A stretch of DNA of 64,000 bases from Ctena decussata. Taxonomy: Eukaryota; Mollusca; Bivalvia; Lucinida; Lucinidae. Made by a program: the position numbers and the translations under genes. Of this stretch, positions 33,765 through 47,543 are shown piece after piece. The notes under the pieces were generated by a model. That model was not told where the DNA came from. It did no database searches and was given only the letters and a program-made list of their open reading frames with translations. The stretch spans positions 55,409,431 through 55,473,430 of the forward strand of contig OZ022509.1 in assembly GCA_963989385.1 (NCBI GenBank), read 5' to 3'. Positions within the stretch are counted from its first letter, which is position 1. Each line of letters begins with the position of its first letter.

Positions 33765-34319
33765 CTGAGAAAAAAAAAAACACAGATGCTGACCCCACCC
33801 CTGCCTAAATGTTTCGACAATATATGTGGAGAAATTTTCATTTTGTTGGCTCTGATTCAGAATGAGAATCTTAAATAGATTCCAGGAAGCCAACTTCCCT
33901 CCCCCATTTTTCGAAAACAAAGAAAATTTACTGGTCCAAATTTTATTACGGGAAAATGTGACGGGTAAGAAATACTGTATCGCCGTGCGTGTGTTTATGT
34001 TTTCTTCCCATGATACATACAATTTTGTTTTCTTAATTAACTTGCGAAATGCTCTTTAAATATCTGCATTGACCCTTGACTTATTGCACAATAATGTCCG
34101 TGCTTGTCACAATATAAAGCCGTTAGATTTAAATAATATTAATCTCAGCATAACTAATAGGTCTAGTGTTTAAAAAATAATTATTGGTATTTGTAAATCT
34201 GGTATAAAGCTATAATTACTTTAACATGTTTAACGTTTTTTCTTTCTCCCTGTCCCTATTTATAAGATAGGAAATGCCGAAATTACAAATTTGGCTTGGG
34301 CATCATAGGTAACCCTTAC

Positions 34320-34462
34320 CTTATTTGTAGGCTTTTTATCGAACCCTAACAACCCAATTTGTTTTTCGAATGATTTCTCTAAAATAAATCTAAATCTGCT
34401 ATCGCAATAGCGAAAGTAGGGATCTTCCATACATTCTCGTATAGAGGCCCTCAGAATCTGTT
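34320..34462 (-). CDS. array exon copy 6, open but without its own acceptor tract
   Basis: 143 nt, no stop. The next copy begins only 17 nt upstream (minus sense), so no functional intron could lie between them. Confidence 0.35.
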
Positions 34463-34479
34463 CTGAGAATAACCCTTAC

Positions 34480-34622
34480 CTTATTTGAAGGCTTTTTATC
34501 GAACCCTAACAACCCAATTTGTTTTTCGAATGATTTCTCTAAAATAAATCTAAATCTGCTATCGCAATAGCGAAAGTGGGGATCTTCCATACATTCTCGT
34601 ATAGAGGCCCTCAGAATCTGTT
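34480..34622 (-). CDS. array exon copy 7, open
   Basis: 143 nt, no stop; KKPSNK variant at its end. Good T-rich acceptor. Offset 160 bp from copy 6. Confidence 0.4.
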
Positions 34623-35271
34623 CTGAGAAAAAAAAAACACAGATGCTGTCCGCCACCCCTGCCTAAATGTTTCGACAATATATGTGGAGAAATTTTCATT
34701 TTGTTGGCTCTGATTCAGAATGAGAATCTTAAATAGATTTCAGGAAGCCAACTTCCCTCCCCCATTTTTCGAAAACTTATTAGATTCAAAACAAAGAAAA
34801 TTTATTGGTCCAAATATTATTACGGGAAAATGTGACAGGTAAGAAATACTGTATCGCCGTGCGTGTGTGTTTTTTGTTTTCTTCCCAAGATACGTACAAT
34901 TTTGTTTTCTTTACTTACAACGCGAAATGCTCTCTAAATATCTGCAATGACCCTTAACTTAATGCACAAAATTGTCCGTGGCTGTCACAATATAAGCCGT
35001 ATAATTTAAATACCATTCAGCTCAGCTTAAGTAATAGGTCTAGCGTTAAAAAAATAATTATTAGTATTTATAAATCTGGTATAAAGCTATACTTACTTTA
35101 ACATGTTTAACGGGATTTTTTTCTTTCTCACTGTCCCTATTTATGTGATAGGGAAGCTATAATTACTTTAACATGTTTAACGGGTTTTTTTCTTTCTCAC
35201 TGTCCCTATTTTTATAAGATAGGGAATGTCGAAATTACAAATTTGGCTTGGGCATCATACGTAACCCTTAC

Positions 35272-35414
35272 CTTATTTGTAGGCTTTTTGTCGAAACCTA
35301 ACAACCCAATTTGTTTTTCGAATGATTTTTCTAAAATTAATCTAAATCTGCTATCGCAATAGCGAAAGTTGGGATCCTTTATACATTCTCGTATAGAGGC
35401 ACTCAGAATCTGTT
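35272..35414 (-). CDS. array exon copy 8, open
   Basis: 143 nt, no stop. Reads ILSASIRECIKDPNFRYCDS and ends DKKPTNK; acceptor and donor both present. Confidence 0.45.
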
Positions 35415-35987
35415 CTGAGAGAAAAAAAAACTGGTGCTGTCCCCCACCCCTGCCTAAATGTTTCGACAATATATGTGGAGAAAGTTTCATTATGTTGGCT
35501 GTGCTTCAGAATGAGAATCTTTAATAGATTCCAGGAAGCCAACTTCCCACCCCAACTTTTCGAAAACTTATTAGAATCAAAACAAAGAAAATTTACTGTT
35601 CCGAACTTTATTACCGGAAAATGTGCCAGGTTAGAAATACTGTTTCGCCGTGCGCGTGTGTTTTTGTTTTCTTTCCACGATACGTACAATTTTGGTTTCT
35701 TAACTTACAACGCAAAATGCTGTCTGAATATCTGCATTGACCCTTGACTTAATGCACAAAATTGTCTATGTATGTCACAATATAAGCCGTATAATTTAAA
35801 TACCATTCAGCTCAGCATAAGTAATAGGTCTAGCTTTTTAAAATAATAAAAATTGGTGTTTGTAAATCTGCTATAAAGCTATAATAACTTAACATGTTTA
35901 ACATTTTTTCTTTCTCCCTGTCCCTATTTATAAGATAGGGAATGCCGAAATTACAAATTTGGCTTGGGCATCATAGGTAACCCTTAC

Positions 35988-36130
35988 CTTATTTGTAGGC
36001 TTTTTATCGAACCCTTACAACCCAATTTGTTTTTCGAATGATTTCTCTACAATAAATCTAAATCTGCTATCGCAATAGCGAAAGTGGGGACCTTCCATAC
36101 ATTCTCGTATAGAGGCCCTCGGAATCTGTT
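35988..36130 (-). pseudogene. array exon copy 9, nonsense
   Basis: 143 nt; TAA where other copies read GLLG (plus strand 'acccttacaaccc'). Confidence 0.55.
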
Positions 36131-36778
36131 CTGAGAAAAAAAAAACATACAGATGCTGTCCGCCACCCCTGCCTAAATGTTCCGACAATATATGTGGAGG
36201 CACTTTCATTTTGTTGGCTCTGCTTCAGAATGAGAATCTTAGATTCCAGGAAGCCAACTTCCCTCCCACATTTTTCGAAAACTTATTTGATTCAAAACAA
36301 AGAAAATTTATTGGTCCAAATATTATTACGGGAAAATGTGACAGGTAAGAAATACTGTATCGCCGTGCGTGTGTGTTTTTGTTTTCTTCCCACGATACGT
36401 ACACTTTTGGTTTCTTAATTAACTTACAACCCGAACTGCTCTCTAAATATCTGCATTGACCCTTAACTTAATGCACAAAATTGTCCGTGCCTGTCACAAT
36501 ATAAAGCCGTATAATTTAAATACCATTCAGCTCAGCTTAAGTAATAGGTCTAGCGTTTAAAAAATAATTATTAGTATTTATAAATCTGGTATAAAGCTAT
36601 ACTTACTTTAACATGTTTAACGGGATTTTTTCTTTCTCATTGTCCCTATTTATGTGATAGGGAAGCTATAATTACTTTAACATGTTTAACGGGATTTTTT
36701 CTTTCTCACTGTACCTGTTTATAAGATAGGGAATGCCGAAATTACAAATTTGGCATGGGCATCATAGATAACCCTTAC

Positions 36779-36921
36779 CTTATTTGTAGGCTTTTTGTCG
36801 AACCCTAACAACTCAATTTGTTTTTCGAATGATTTCTCTAAAATTAATCTAAATCTGCTATCGCAGTAGCGAAAGTGGGTCTCCTCTAAACATTCTCGTA
36901 TAAAGGCCCTCAGAATCTGTT
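36779..36921 (-). CDS. array exon copy 10, open
   Basis: 143 nt, no stop; variant RAFIRECLEETHFRYCDS. Confidence 0.45.
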
Positions 36922-37490
36922 CTGAGAAAAAAAAAACAGATGCTGTCCCCCACCACCCCTGCCTAAATGTTTCGACAAAATATGTTGAGAAAGTTTCATC
37001 ATTAGTTGGCTCTCTTTCAGAATGAGAATCTCCAGGAAGCCAACGTCGGACCCCCATTTTTCGAAAACTTAGAATCAAAACAAAGAAAATTTACTGGTCC
37101 AAATTTTATTACGGGAAAATGTGACAGGTAAGAAATACTGTATCGCCGTACGTGTTATTTTTGTTTTCTTCCCACGATACGTACAATTTTTGTTTGTTAA
37201 TTAATTTACAACGCGAAATGCTCTCTAAATATCTGCAATGACCCTTGACATAATGCACAAATTGTCCGTGCATGTCACATTATAAAGCCGTATAATTTAA
37301 ATATAATTCAGCTCAGCATAAGTAAAAGGTCTAGCGTTTAAAAAAATAATTATTGGTATTTGTAAATCTGCTATAAAGCTATTATTATTCTTAACATGTT
37401 TACCTTTTTTTGTCTTCTCACTGTCCCTATTTATAAGATAGGGAATGCCGTAATCCCAAATTTGGCTTGAGCATCATAGGTAACCCTTAC

Positions 37491-37630
37491 CTTATTTGTA
37501 GGCTTTTAGTCGAACCCTAACAACCCAAATTTGTTTTTCGAATGATTTCTCAAAAATTAACCTAAATCTGCTATCGCAATTGCGAAAGTGGGGATCCTCT
37601 ATACATTCTCGTATAGAGGCCCTCAGAATC
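37491..37630 (-). pseudogene. array exon copy 11, acceptor end deleted
   Basis: Lacks the 'tgttc' at the acceptor and shifts frame before KKPTNK; followed by a long A-run (37636-37657). Confidence 0.5.
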
Positions 37631-37829
37631 TGAGAGAAAAAAAAAAAAAAAAAAAAACAAACAGATGCAGTCCCCAACCCCTGCCTAAATGTTTCGACTA
37701 TATATGGAGAAAGTTTCATTTTGGTGGCTCTGCTTCAGAATGAGAATCTTAAATAGATTCCAGGTATTATTGGTATTTGTAAATGTGGTATAAAGCTATT
37801 ATTACTTTAACATGTTTAACGTTTTTTTT

Positions 37830-39932
37830 AGCTCACCTGGCCCGAAGGGCCATAGTGAGCTATTGTCATACCAATGCGTCCGGCGTGCGTCGTCACACAA
37901 TGTGTCCGTCAACACCTAAAAACAAATATTCAAACATCTTCTTTTGTAAAACTACTGGTCCCATGGTTCTCAAATTTCACATGGAGCATGACCTGACTCC
38001 AGGGTCTCAGAATTATAAAATTGGGTCAGGTTGAAAATCCAAGATGGCCGCCGTTACTAAAAATAGCAAAAACAACAAAATAAACTTCTTCTCCAGAACC
38101 ACTGGGTATATTTGTCTGAATTTTGGCATGGAACATCAGTAAAACCTTGGTATTCAAAATTGTAAAAATGAAAAAAATCTGTAGCGGAGTTTTGTCACAG
38201 TGACCTACTTTCTGTTTATGAGTGTAATTTTGCTCAAATGCCAATGTCAAAAAAGGACCTATTTAAACAACTTCAAACAACTTCTTCTCTAAAACCACTG
38301 AACCCATGGATCTCAAATTTCACATGGAGCATGACCAGACTGCAGGGTTTCAAAATTGTAAAATTGGGTCAGGTCAAGAATCCAAGATGGCCGCCGTTAC
38401 TAAAAATAGAAAAAACATTAAAATCAACTTCTTCTCCAGAACCGTTTGGTATATTTGGTTGAAAGTTTGCATGGAACATAAATGGGGCCTTGGTATTAAA
38501 AATTGTAAAAATAAAAAAAATCTATAGCGGAATTAGGTCACAGTGACCTACTTAGCGTTTACAACACCGATTTTGCTCAAATGTCAATATCTCAAGAAAA
38601 TGCAACCAATTCTGACCAGATTTGGTCAAAAATGGTTCTTGAATGGAATTATTTCAATTTTGTGCCAGTTGACTATCCAAGATGGCCACCATGGGGGCCG
38701 TTACTAAAAATAGCACAAAGATAAAAATGACAATTACTCAAGAACCCTTGAATGGAATTGGACCAAATTTGTGTCAGAATGTTCCTTGCATGAAGCCGTT
38801 TCCATTAATTGCAATTTGGCATTCCAAGATGGCCGCCATCTGGTGTTACTAAAAATAGCACAAACATAAAAATGACAATTACTCAAGAACCCTTGACTGG
38901 AATTGGACCAATTTTGTGTCAGAATGTTCCTTGCATTAAGCCATTTCGAGTAATTGCAATTTGGCATTCCAAGATGGCTGCCATCTGGTGTTACTAAAAA
39001 TAGCACAAACATAAAAATGACAGTTACACAAGAACCCTTGAATGGAATTGGACCAATTATGTGTCAGAATGTTCCTTGCATGAAGTCGTTTCGCATTCCA
39101 AGATGGCCACCATCTGCTGGTACTAAAAATAGCACAAAACATGAAAATGACAATATCTCAGTAATTGCTGAATGGATTTTGATGAATTTTGTGTCAAAAT
39201 GATTCTTGCATTGAGATGTTTCAAAAATATCTAACTGTAGACCAGTCATATTGGCCTCTGTTACTAAAAATAGAAAAATGTGAAAATTAGAAAATGTCAA
39301 TGGAATTGGGCTAATTTTGTTTCAGAATGTTCCTTTCATTAAGCTTTTTCGATTTTTTCCATTTTGGCATTCCAAGATGGCCGCCATCTGCCGTTACTAA
39401 AAATAGCACAAAACATGAAAATGAATATATCTCAGTAACCGCTGAATGGATTTAGATGAAATTTGTGGCAAAATGATTCTTGCTTTGAGGTGTTTCAAAA
39501 ATTAACAAATATAGATACGTCAAGTTGGCCTGTGTTACTTAAAATAGCAAAATGTGAAAATTGGAAAATTGCTATGGAAATGGACCAAATTTGTGTCAAA
39601 ATGGTCCTTGGATGAAGGCTTTTCGATTTTTTGCATTTTGGCAATCCAAGATGGCCGCCATCTGCCGTTACTAAAAATAGCACAAAACATGAAACTGGCA
39701 ATATCTCAGTAGCCCCTGGATGGATTTTGATGAAATTTGTGGCAAAATGATTCTCGCATTGAGGTGTTTCAAAAGTAAATAAATAAAGACCAGGCAAGCT
39801 GGCCTCTGTTACTTAAAGTAGCAAAATGTGAAAATAAGAAAGTCTCAGTGGAATTGGACCAATTTTGTATCAGAATGGTCCCGTTGCATAATAGCCAGGT
39901 GAGCGATATCAGGCCCATTTGGGCCTCTTGTT
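37830..39932 (-). mobile_element. hairpin-ended element E5
   Basis: AGCTCACCTGGCCCGAAGGGCC... to 'gggcctcttgtt'. The core has units of roughly 140-147 bp marked by CCAAGATGGCCGCC and 'gttactaaaaatagca' (38040, 38387, 38681, 38826, 38970 and on). Inserted in the T-run at the end of an array unit. Same family and orientation as E8. Confidence 0.8.
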
Positions 39933-40011
39933 TCTTTCTCCCTGTCCCTATTTATAAGATAGGGAAAGCCGAAATTACAAATTTGGCTAGGGCATCATAG
40001 GTTACCCTTAC

Positions 40012-40148
40012 CTAATTGGTAGGCTTTTTTATGTCGAACCCTAACAACCCCATTTGTTCTTCGGATGATTTCTGTAAAGTTAATCTAAATCTGCTATCGC
40101 AATAGCGGAAGTGGGAATCCTCTATACATTCTCGTATAGAAATCTGTT
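40012..40148 (-). pseudogene. array exon copy 12, internal deletion
   Basis: About a dozen bases missing near the acceptor ('cgtatagaaatctgttctg') and a changed donor side. Confidence 0.5.
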
Positions 40149-40768
40149 CTGAGAGAAAAAAAAAACAGATGCTGTCCGCCACCTCTGCCTAAATGTTTCG
40201 ACTTTATGGGGAGGAAGTTTCATTTTGTTGGCTCTGCTTCAGAATGAGAATCTTAAATAGATTCCAGGAAGCCAACTTCCCTCCCCTTTTTCGAAAACTT
40301 ACTAGAATAAAAACAAAGAAACTTTACTGGTCCAAATTTTATAACGGGAAAATGTGACAGGTAAGAAATACTGTATCGCCGTGCGTGTGTGTTTGTTTCT
40401 TCCCATTATACATACAATTTTGTTTTCTTAATTAACTTAGAATGCGAAATGCTCTTGAAATATCTGCATTGACCCTTGACTTAATTCACAAAATTGTCCG
40501 TGCCTGTCGCAATATAAAGCCGTATAATTTAAATACCATTCAGCTCGGCATAAGTAATAGGTCTAGCGTTTAAAAAAATAATTATTGGTATTTGTAAATC
40601 TGCTATAAGCTATTATTATTATTACTTTAACATGTTTAACGTTTTTTTTCTTTCTCCCTGTCCCTATTTGTGAATAGGGAATGCCGAAATTACAAATTTG
40701 GCTTGGGCATCATAGGTAGGGAATGCCGAAATTACAAATTTGGCTTGGGCATCATAGGTAACCCTTAC

Positions 40769-40911
40769 CTTATTTGTAGGCTTTTTGTCGAACCCTAACA
40801 ACCAAATTTGTTCTTCGAATGATTTTTCTAAAATTAATCTAAATCTGCAATCGCAGTAGCGAAAGTGGGAATCCTCTATACATTCTCGTATCGAGGCCCT
40901 CAGAATCTGTT
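40769..40911 (-). CDS. array exon copy 13, open
   Basis: 143 nt without stop; EEQIWLLGFDKKPTNK variant. Preceded on the plus strand by a 44-bp local doubling (about 40676-40760). Confidence 0.45.
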
Positions 40912-41458
40912 CTGAGGAAAAAAAAAACAGATGCTGTTCCCCACCCCTGCCTAAATGTTTCGACTTTATGTGGAGAAAGTTTCATTTTGTTGGCTCTGCT
41001 TCAGGAAGCCAACTTCCCTCCTCCAGTTTTCGAAAACTTATCAGAATCAAAACAGAAAATTTACTGGTCCAAATTTTATTACGGGAAAATGTGACAGGTT
41101 AGAAATACTGTATCGCCGTGCGTGTGTGTTTTTGTTTTCTTCCCATGATACATACCACTTTGTTTTCTTATCTTACAATGCGAAATGCTCTCTAAATATC
41201 TGCATTGACCCTTGACTTAATGCACAACATTGTCCGTGCATGTCACAATATAAAGCCGTTAAATTTAAATACCATTCAGCTCAGCATAAGTAATAGGTAT
41301 AGCGTTAGAAAAAATAATTATTGGTATTTGTAAATCTGGTATAAAGCTTTAATTACTTTAACATATTTAACGTTTTTTTCTTTCTCCCTGTCCCTATTTA
41401 TAAGATACGGAATGCCGAAATTACAAATTTTGATTTGGGCATCACAAGTAGCCCTTAC

Positions 41459-41601
41459 CTTATTTGTAGGCTTTTTATCGAACCCTTACAACCCAATTTG
41501 TTTTTCGAATGACTTCTCTAAACTAAATCTAAATCTGCTATCGCAATAGCGAAAGTGGGGATCTTCCATACATTCTCGTACAGAGGCCCTCAGAATCTAT
41601 T
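41459..41601 (-). pseudogene. array exon copy 14, two stops
   Basis: 143 nt but TAG near its start (aatctattctgag) and TAA at the GLLG position. Confidence 0.55.
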
Positions 41602-42232
41602 CTGAGAAAAAAAACAAAAACAGATGCTGTCCCCTACCCCTGCCTAAATATTTCGACAATATATGTGGAAAAAGTTTCATTTTAGTGGCTCTGCTTCAGA
41701 TTGAGAATCTTAAATAGATTCCAGGAAGCCAACTTCCCTCCCCCATTTTTCGAAAACTTATAAGAATCAAAACAAAATAAATTTATTGGTCCGAATTTTA
41801 TTACGGGAAAACGTGACAGGTAAGAAATACTGTATCGCCGTTCGTACGTGTTTTTGTTTTCGTCCCACGATGTGTACAATTTTGTTTTCTTAATTAACTT
41901 ACAACGCTAAATGCTCTCTAAATATCTGCATTTACCCTTGACTTAACAAATTATTGATCCAATGTGATAGGTAAGAAATACTGTATCGCCGTGCGTGTGT
42001 GTTTTTGTTTTCTTCCCATGATACATACAATTTTGTTTTATTACGGGAAAATGTGACAGGTAAGAAATACTGTATCGCCGTTCGTGTGTGTTTTTGTATT
42101 TTCCCACGATGTGTACAATTTTGTTTTCTTAATTAACTTACAACGCGAAATGCTCTCTAAATATCTGCATTGGCCCTTGACTTAATGCACAAAATTGTCC
42201 GTGCCTGTCACTATAAAAAGCCGTATGATTTA

Positions 42233-42580
42233 AATACCATTCAGCTCAGCATAAGTAATAGGTCTAGCGGTTAAGAAAAACAAAATTATTGGTATTTGTA
42301 AATCTGCTATAAAGCTATAATTACTTTAACATTTTTAATGGGTTTTTTAGCTCACCTGAGCCTTTAGGCTCATAGGTGAGCTTATAGTATAGCCAGGCAT
42401 CCGTCGAATACCATTCAGCTCTGCATAAGTAATAGGTCTAGCGGTTAAGAAAAACAAAATTATTGGTATTTGTAAATCTGCTATAAAGCTATAATTACTT
42501 TAACATGTTTAATGGGTTTTTTAGCTCACCTGAGCCTTTAGGCTCATAGGTGAGCTTATACTATAGCCAGGCATCCGTCG
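42233..42580 (+). repeat. 174-bp tandem duplication across an element boundary
   Basis: 42233-42406 repeats at 42407-42580. Each copy has about 116 bp of array unit plus the first 58 bp of element E6 (agctcacctgagcctttagg...), so the duplication followed the insertion of E6. Confidence 0.9.
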
Positions 42581-44288
42581 TCCGTCCGTCGTCAACATTT
42601 TCAAACATCTTCTCCAAAACCACTGGGCCGATTGAAGCAATATTTCATGTGGAGCCTACCTAGGTCGGGGGAACGAAAGTTTGCTCGCGGTATCTGGGTC
42701 ACATGACCAAGATGGCCGCCACGCCCATATATGGTAAAAACCCTTCAAAAATCTTCTCCAGAACCAGTAGGCCTATGACCTTGAAACTTGGTATGTAGCA
42801 TCGGGCATGCGGGCCCATCATAGTTTGTACAAATGATGACCTTGGGTTGACCTTGACCTAATTTACGGCATGGCCAACTTTGGTACGTTAGGCTTTTATA
42901 TGGGAAAACGCTTAAACAGTGGATTTCTCAGAAACTATTTAAGTCTAAGGTTTAATACTTGGTATACATGGTCGACTAAATGACCAGATGAAGATATTAT
43001 GTCACTAAAGGTCAAGGTCATTCCGTCGGACCAGCCGTCGTCAAGATTTTCAAACATCTTCTCTGAAACCACTGGGCTGATTGAAGCCAAATTTCATATG
43101 CAGCCTCCATGGGTTAGGGGAACGAAAGTTTGTTCGCGGTATCTGGGTCACATGACCAAGATGGCCGCCACGCCCATATATGGTAAAAACCCTTCAAAAA
43201 TCTTCTCCAGAACCAGTAGGCCTATGACCTTGAAACTTGGTATGTAGCATCGGGCATGCGAGCCCATCATAGTTTGTACAAATCATGACCTTGGGTTGAC
43301 CTTGACCTAATTTACGGCATGGTCAACTTTGTAACGTTAGGCTTTTATATGGGAAAACGCTTAAACAGTGGATTTCTCAGAAACTATTTAAGTCTAAGAT
43401 TTAATACTTGGTATACATGGTCGACTAAATGACCAGATGAAGATATTATGTCACTAAAGGTCAAGGTCATTCCGTCGGACCATCCGTCGTCAAGACTTTG
43501 AAACATCTTCTCCTCTGAAACCACTGGGCTGATTCAAGGCAAATTTCATATGCAGCCTTCATGGGTAAGGGGAACGAAAGTTTGTTCGCGGTATCTGGGT
43601 CACATGACCAAGATGGCCGCCACGCCCATATATGGTAAAAACCCTTCAAAAATCTTCTTCTCCAGAACCAGTAGGCCTATGACCTTGAATCTTGGTATGT
43701 AGCATCGGGCATGCGGGCCTATCATAGTTTGTACAAATCATGACCTTGCATTGATCTTGACCTAATGTACGGCATGGTCAACTTTGTAACGTTAGGCTTT
43801 TATATGGGAAAACGCTTAAACAGTGGATTTCTCAGAAACTATTCAAGTCTAAGGTTTAATACTTGGTATACATGATCAACTAAATGACCAGATGAAGATA
43901 TTATGTCACTAAAGGTCAAGGTCATTCTGTCGGACCATCGGTCGTCAAGATTTTCGAACATCTTCTCTGAAACCACTGGGCCGATTGAAGCCAAATTTCA
44001 TATGCAGCCTCCATGGATTAGGGGAACGAAAGTTTGTTCGCGGTATCTGGATCACATGACCAAGATGGCCGCCACGCCCATATATGGTAAAAACCCTTCA
44101 ACAATCTTCTTCTCCAGAACCAGTAGGCCTATGACCTTGAAACTTGGTATGTAGTATCGGGCATGTGGGCCCATCATAGTTTGTACAAATCATGACCTTG
44201 CGTTGACCTTGACCTAATTTACGACATGGTCATCTTTGTAACGGTAGGCTTTTATATGGGAAAACGCTTACGGCATGGCCAACTTTCT
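42533..44288 (-). mobile_element. hairpin-ended element E6 (about 450-bp core), 3' truncated
   Basis: AGCTCACCTGAGCC ttta GGCTC hairpin, TCCGTCCGTCGTC tract, then nearly four units of about 450 bp (landmark 'ggtcaaggtcattc' at 43010, 43459 and 43914). Each unit carries CATGACCAAGATGGCCGCC and 'ttgaccttgacct'. The expected CCTCTTGTT end is missing; the element passes into array sequence after 'acggcatggccaactttc', with a slipped 'ttcttaattttcttaatt'. Confidence 0.75.
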
Positions 44289-44406
44289 TAATTTCTTAAT
44301 TTTCTTAATTAACTTACAACGCGAAATGCTCTCTAAATATCTGCATTGATTCTTGACTTAATGCACAAAATTGTCCGTGCATGTCACAATGTAAAGCCGT
44401 TTTATT

Positions 44407-46511
44407 AGCTCACCTGAGGCAAAGGCTCACAGGTGAGCTTATAGTATAGGCAGGCATCCGTCGTCCGTCCGTCCGTCCGTCGTCCGTCAATATTTTCAAA
44501 AGACATCTCCTCTGAAACTACAAGGCCCATTTTTACCGAATTTCATATATAGCATCTATAGGCAGGGGGAACCAATAATACTGTTTTTTATCCAAATCGC
44601 TTAAGAACTTTGGTTGCTATGGCAACTTTAAAGTTTCCATTGACTTGTATGGGAAAAATTGAAAATTTGCATTTATTGCTATGTCACTGCAGATATTTTG
44701 ACAAAACTTTTACAGAAATGTTCCTTGAGTAGTCCTCTATCAACCACATGAAATTTATGTAAATTGCACAATTAGGCTGGTTGCCATGGCAACCGAAAGG
44801 TTAAAAATAGAAAAGATATTCAAAAATCATCTCCTCAGAAACTATGCAACCAATAACGCTCAAACTTCACAGAAAGGATCTAGGTACTACCGTCTATAAA
44901 AATACTGTTTTTCTTGGCAATTGCTCCAGCAGTTTGGTTGCTATGGCAACTTAAAGTTGCCATTGACTTATAATGGGAAATTTGAAAATTTGCATTTATT
45001 GCTATGTGACTGCAGATATTTTGACAAAACTTTTACAGAAATGTTCCTTGAGTAGTCCTCTATCAACCACATGAAATTATGTAAATTGCACAATTTGGCT
45101 GGTTGCCATGACAACCGAATGGTTAAAAATATAAAAGATATTCAAAAATCATCTCCTCAGAAACTATAAAACCAATAAAGCTCAAACTTCACAGAAAGGA
45201 TCTAGGTACTACCATCTATAAAAATACTGTTTTTCTTGGCAATTGCTCCAGCAGTTTGGTTGCTATGGCAACTTAAAGTTGCCATTGACTTATAATGGGA
45301 AAATTGAAAAATTGCATTTATTGCTATGTGACTGCAGATATTTTGACAAAACTTTTACAGAAATGTTCCTTGAGTAGTCCTCTATCAACCACATGAAATT
45401 TATGTAAATTGCACAATTAGGCTGGTTGCCATGGCATCTGAATGGTTAAAAACAGAAAAGATATTCAAAAATCATCTCCTCAGAAACTATACAACCAATA
45501 AAGCTCAAACTTCACAGAAAGGATCTAGGTACTTCCGTCTATGAAAAGACTGTTTTTCTTGGCAATTGCTCCGGCAGTTTGGTTGCTATGGAAACATAAA
45601 GTTGCCATTGACTTATAATGGGAAAATTGAAAATTTGCATTTATTGCTATGTAACTGCAGATATTTTGACAAAACTTTTACAGAAATGTTCCTTGAGTAG
45701 TCCTCTATCAACCACATGAAATTTATGTAAATTGCACAATTTGGCTGATTGCCAATGCAACCGAATGGTTAAAAATAGAAAAATATTAAAATATCATTTT
45801 TGCAGAAACTATGTGGCCGATAAAGCTCAAACTTTACAGAATGGATCTTTGTACAAGCTTCTATATAATTACAGTGTTTTTATGGCAATTGCTTCAGCGG
45901 TTAGGTTGGTATGGCAACTTATAGTTTCCATTGAAATATAATGGGAAAAATGGAAAGCTGCAGTTTTTGCTATCTCCCTGCAGTTATTTTTGGATTTTTT
46001 ATCTACAGAAATGTTGCTTGAGTAGTCCTCTATGATTCCTATTAATTTTGTCCTAATTGCAGAATTCGATTTGTTGCCATGGCAATATTAAGGAAATATT
46101 TTTGAAAAAAATATTTAAAAATCTTTTCCTAAAAAACCATATAGGGGGATGAAGCTGATTCTTTGCATACATGTTCATGACATTAACCGCTAAGTAAATA
46201 TTGTTTTTTATTACTTTTGCCCACCTGGTTTCATTACTATGGCATTTTTAAGTTTCCATAGACTTGTATTGGGAAAAGTGCAAATTGGCATTTATTTCTG
46301 TGTTACTGCAATATTTAGGCTAAAAGTTTTACAAATATGTTTTTTTTTATTGTAACTTCATCAAACTTGCTAATATTTACTAGGACAAGCATAATAACTC
46401 AGTCAAAGTTGAAATTAGGCCAAATTGTACAACTTACTTCAGTGTTTCTTACTCTTGAGTGCTAAGGATGAATGGACTCAGGTGAGCTTCAGGACCAATG
46501 GTCCTCTGGTT
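44407..46511 (-). mobile_element. hairpin-ended element E7 (about 323-bp core)
   Basis: AGCTCACCTGAGGCAAAGGCTCACAGGTGAGCT-type start, (TCCG)n (44458-44490), then five units (landmark 'ttggttgctatggcaac' at about 44610, 44934, 45256, 45579, 45903) that also hold GGTTGCCATGGCAACC (exact at 44779-44794). Ends 'ggaccaatggtcctctggtt'. The core is related to E3/E4. Confidence 0.8.
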
Positions 46512-46706
46512 TTAATACCATTCAGCTCAGCATAAGTAATAGGTCTAGAGTTTTAAATTACATTTATTGGTATTTGTAAATCTGCAATAATGCTGTAATT
46601 ACTTAACATGTTTAACGTTTTTTATTTTCTTTCTCCCTGTCCATATTTATAAGAAAGGGAATGCCGAAATTACAAATTTGGCTTGGGCATCATAAGTAAC
46701 CCTTAC

Positions 46707-46849
46707 CTTATTTGTAGGCTTTTTATCGAACCCTGAAAACCCAATTTGTGTTTTCGAATGACTCTCTAAAATAAATCTAAATCTGCTATCGCAATAGCGA
46801 AAGTGGGGATCTTCCATACATTCTCGTACAGAGGCCCTCAGAATCTATT
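46707..46849 (-). pseudogene. array exon copy 15, early stop
   Basis: 143 nt with compensating indels; TAG near the start as in copy 14. Confidence 0.5.
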
Positions 46850-47543
46850 CTGAGAAAAAAACAAAAACAGATGCTGTCCCCTACCCCTGCCTAAATGTTT
46901 CGACAATATATGTGGAGAAAGTTTCATTTTAGTGGCTCTGCTTCAGATTGAGAATCTTAAATAGATTCCAGGAAGCCAACTTTCCTCCCCCATTTCTCGA
47001 AAACTTATTAGAATCAAAACAAAATGAATTTATTGGTCCGAATTTTATTACGGGAAAATGTGACAGATAAGAAATACTGTATCGCCGTTCGTACGTGTTT
47101 TTGTTTTCTTAATTAATTTACAACGCTAAATGCTCTCTAAAATTTACCCTTGATTTAATGCACAAAATTATTGGTCCAATGTGATAGGTAAGAAATACTG
47201 ATTGTGTGTTTGTTTTTGTTTTTTCCCACGATGTGTACAATTTTGGTTTCTTAATTAACTTACAACCCTAAATGCTCTCTAAATATCTGCATTGACCCTT
47301 GACTTAATGCACAAAATTGTCCGTGCATGTCAATATAAAGCCGAATATTTTAAATTTAATTCAGCTCAGCATAAGTAATAGGTCTAGCATTTAAAATAAT
47401 AATTATTGGTATTTGTAAATCTGCTATAAAGCTTTAATTACATAACATGTTTCACGTTTTTTTCTCTTCCTCCCTGTCCCTAAATATAAGATGGGGAATG
47501 CCGAAATTACAAATTTGGCTTGGGCATCATAGGTATCCCTTAC

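Noticed and set aside
29575..35689. 112-codon minus frames starting MYVSWEENKNT...
   Set aside because: They run through the intron-like part of the array unit and across the acceptor in another frame; not kept open in most copies.
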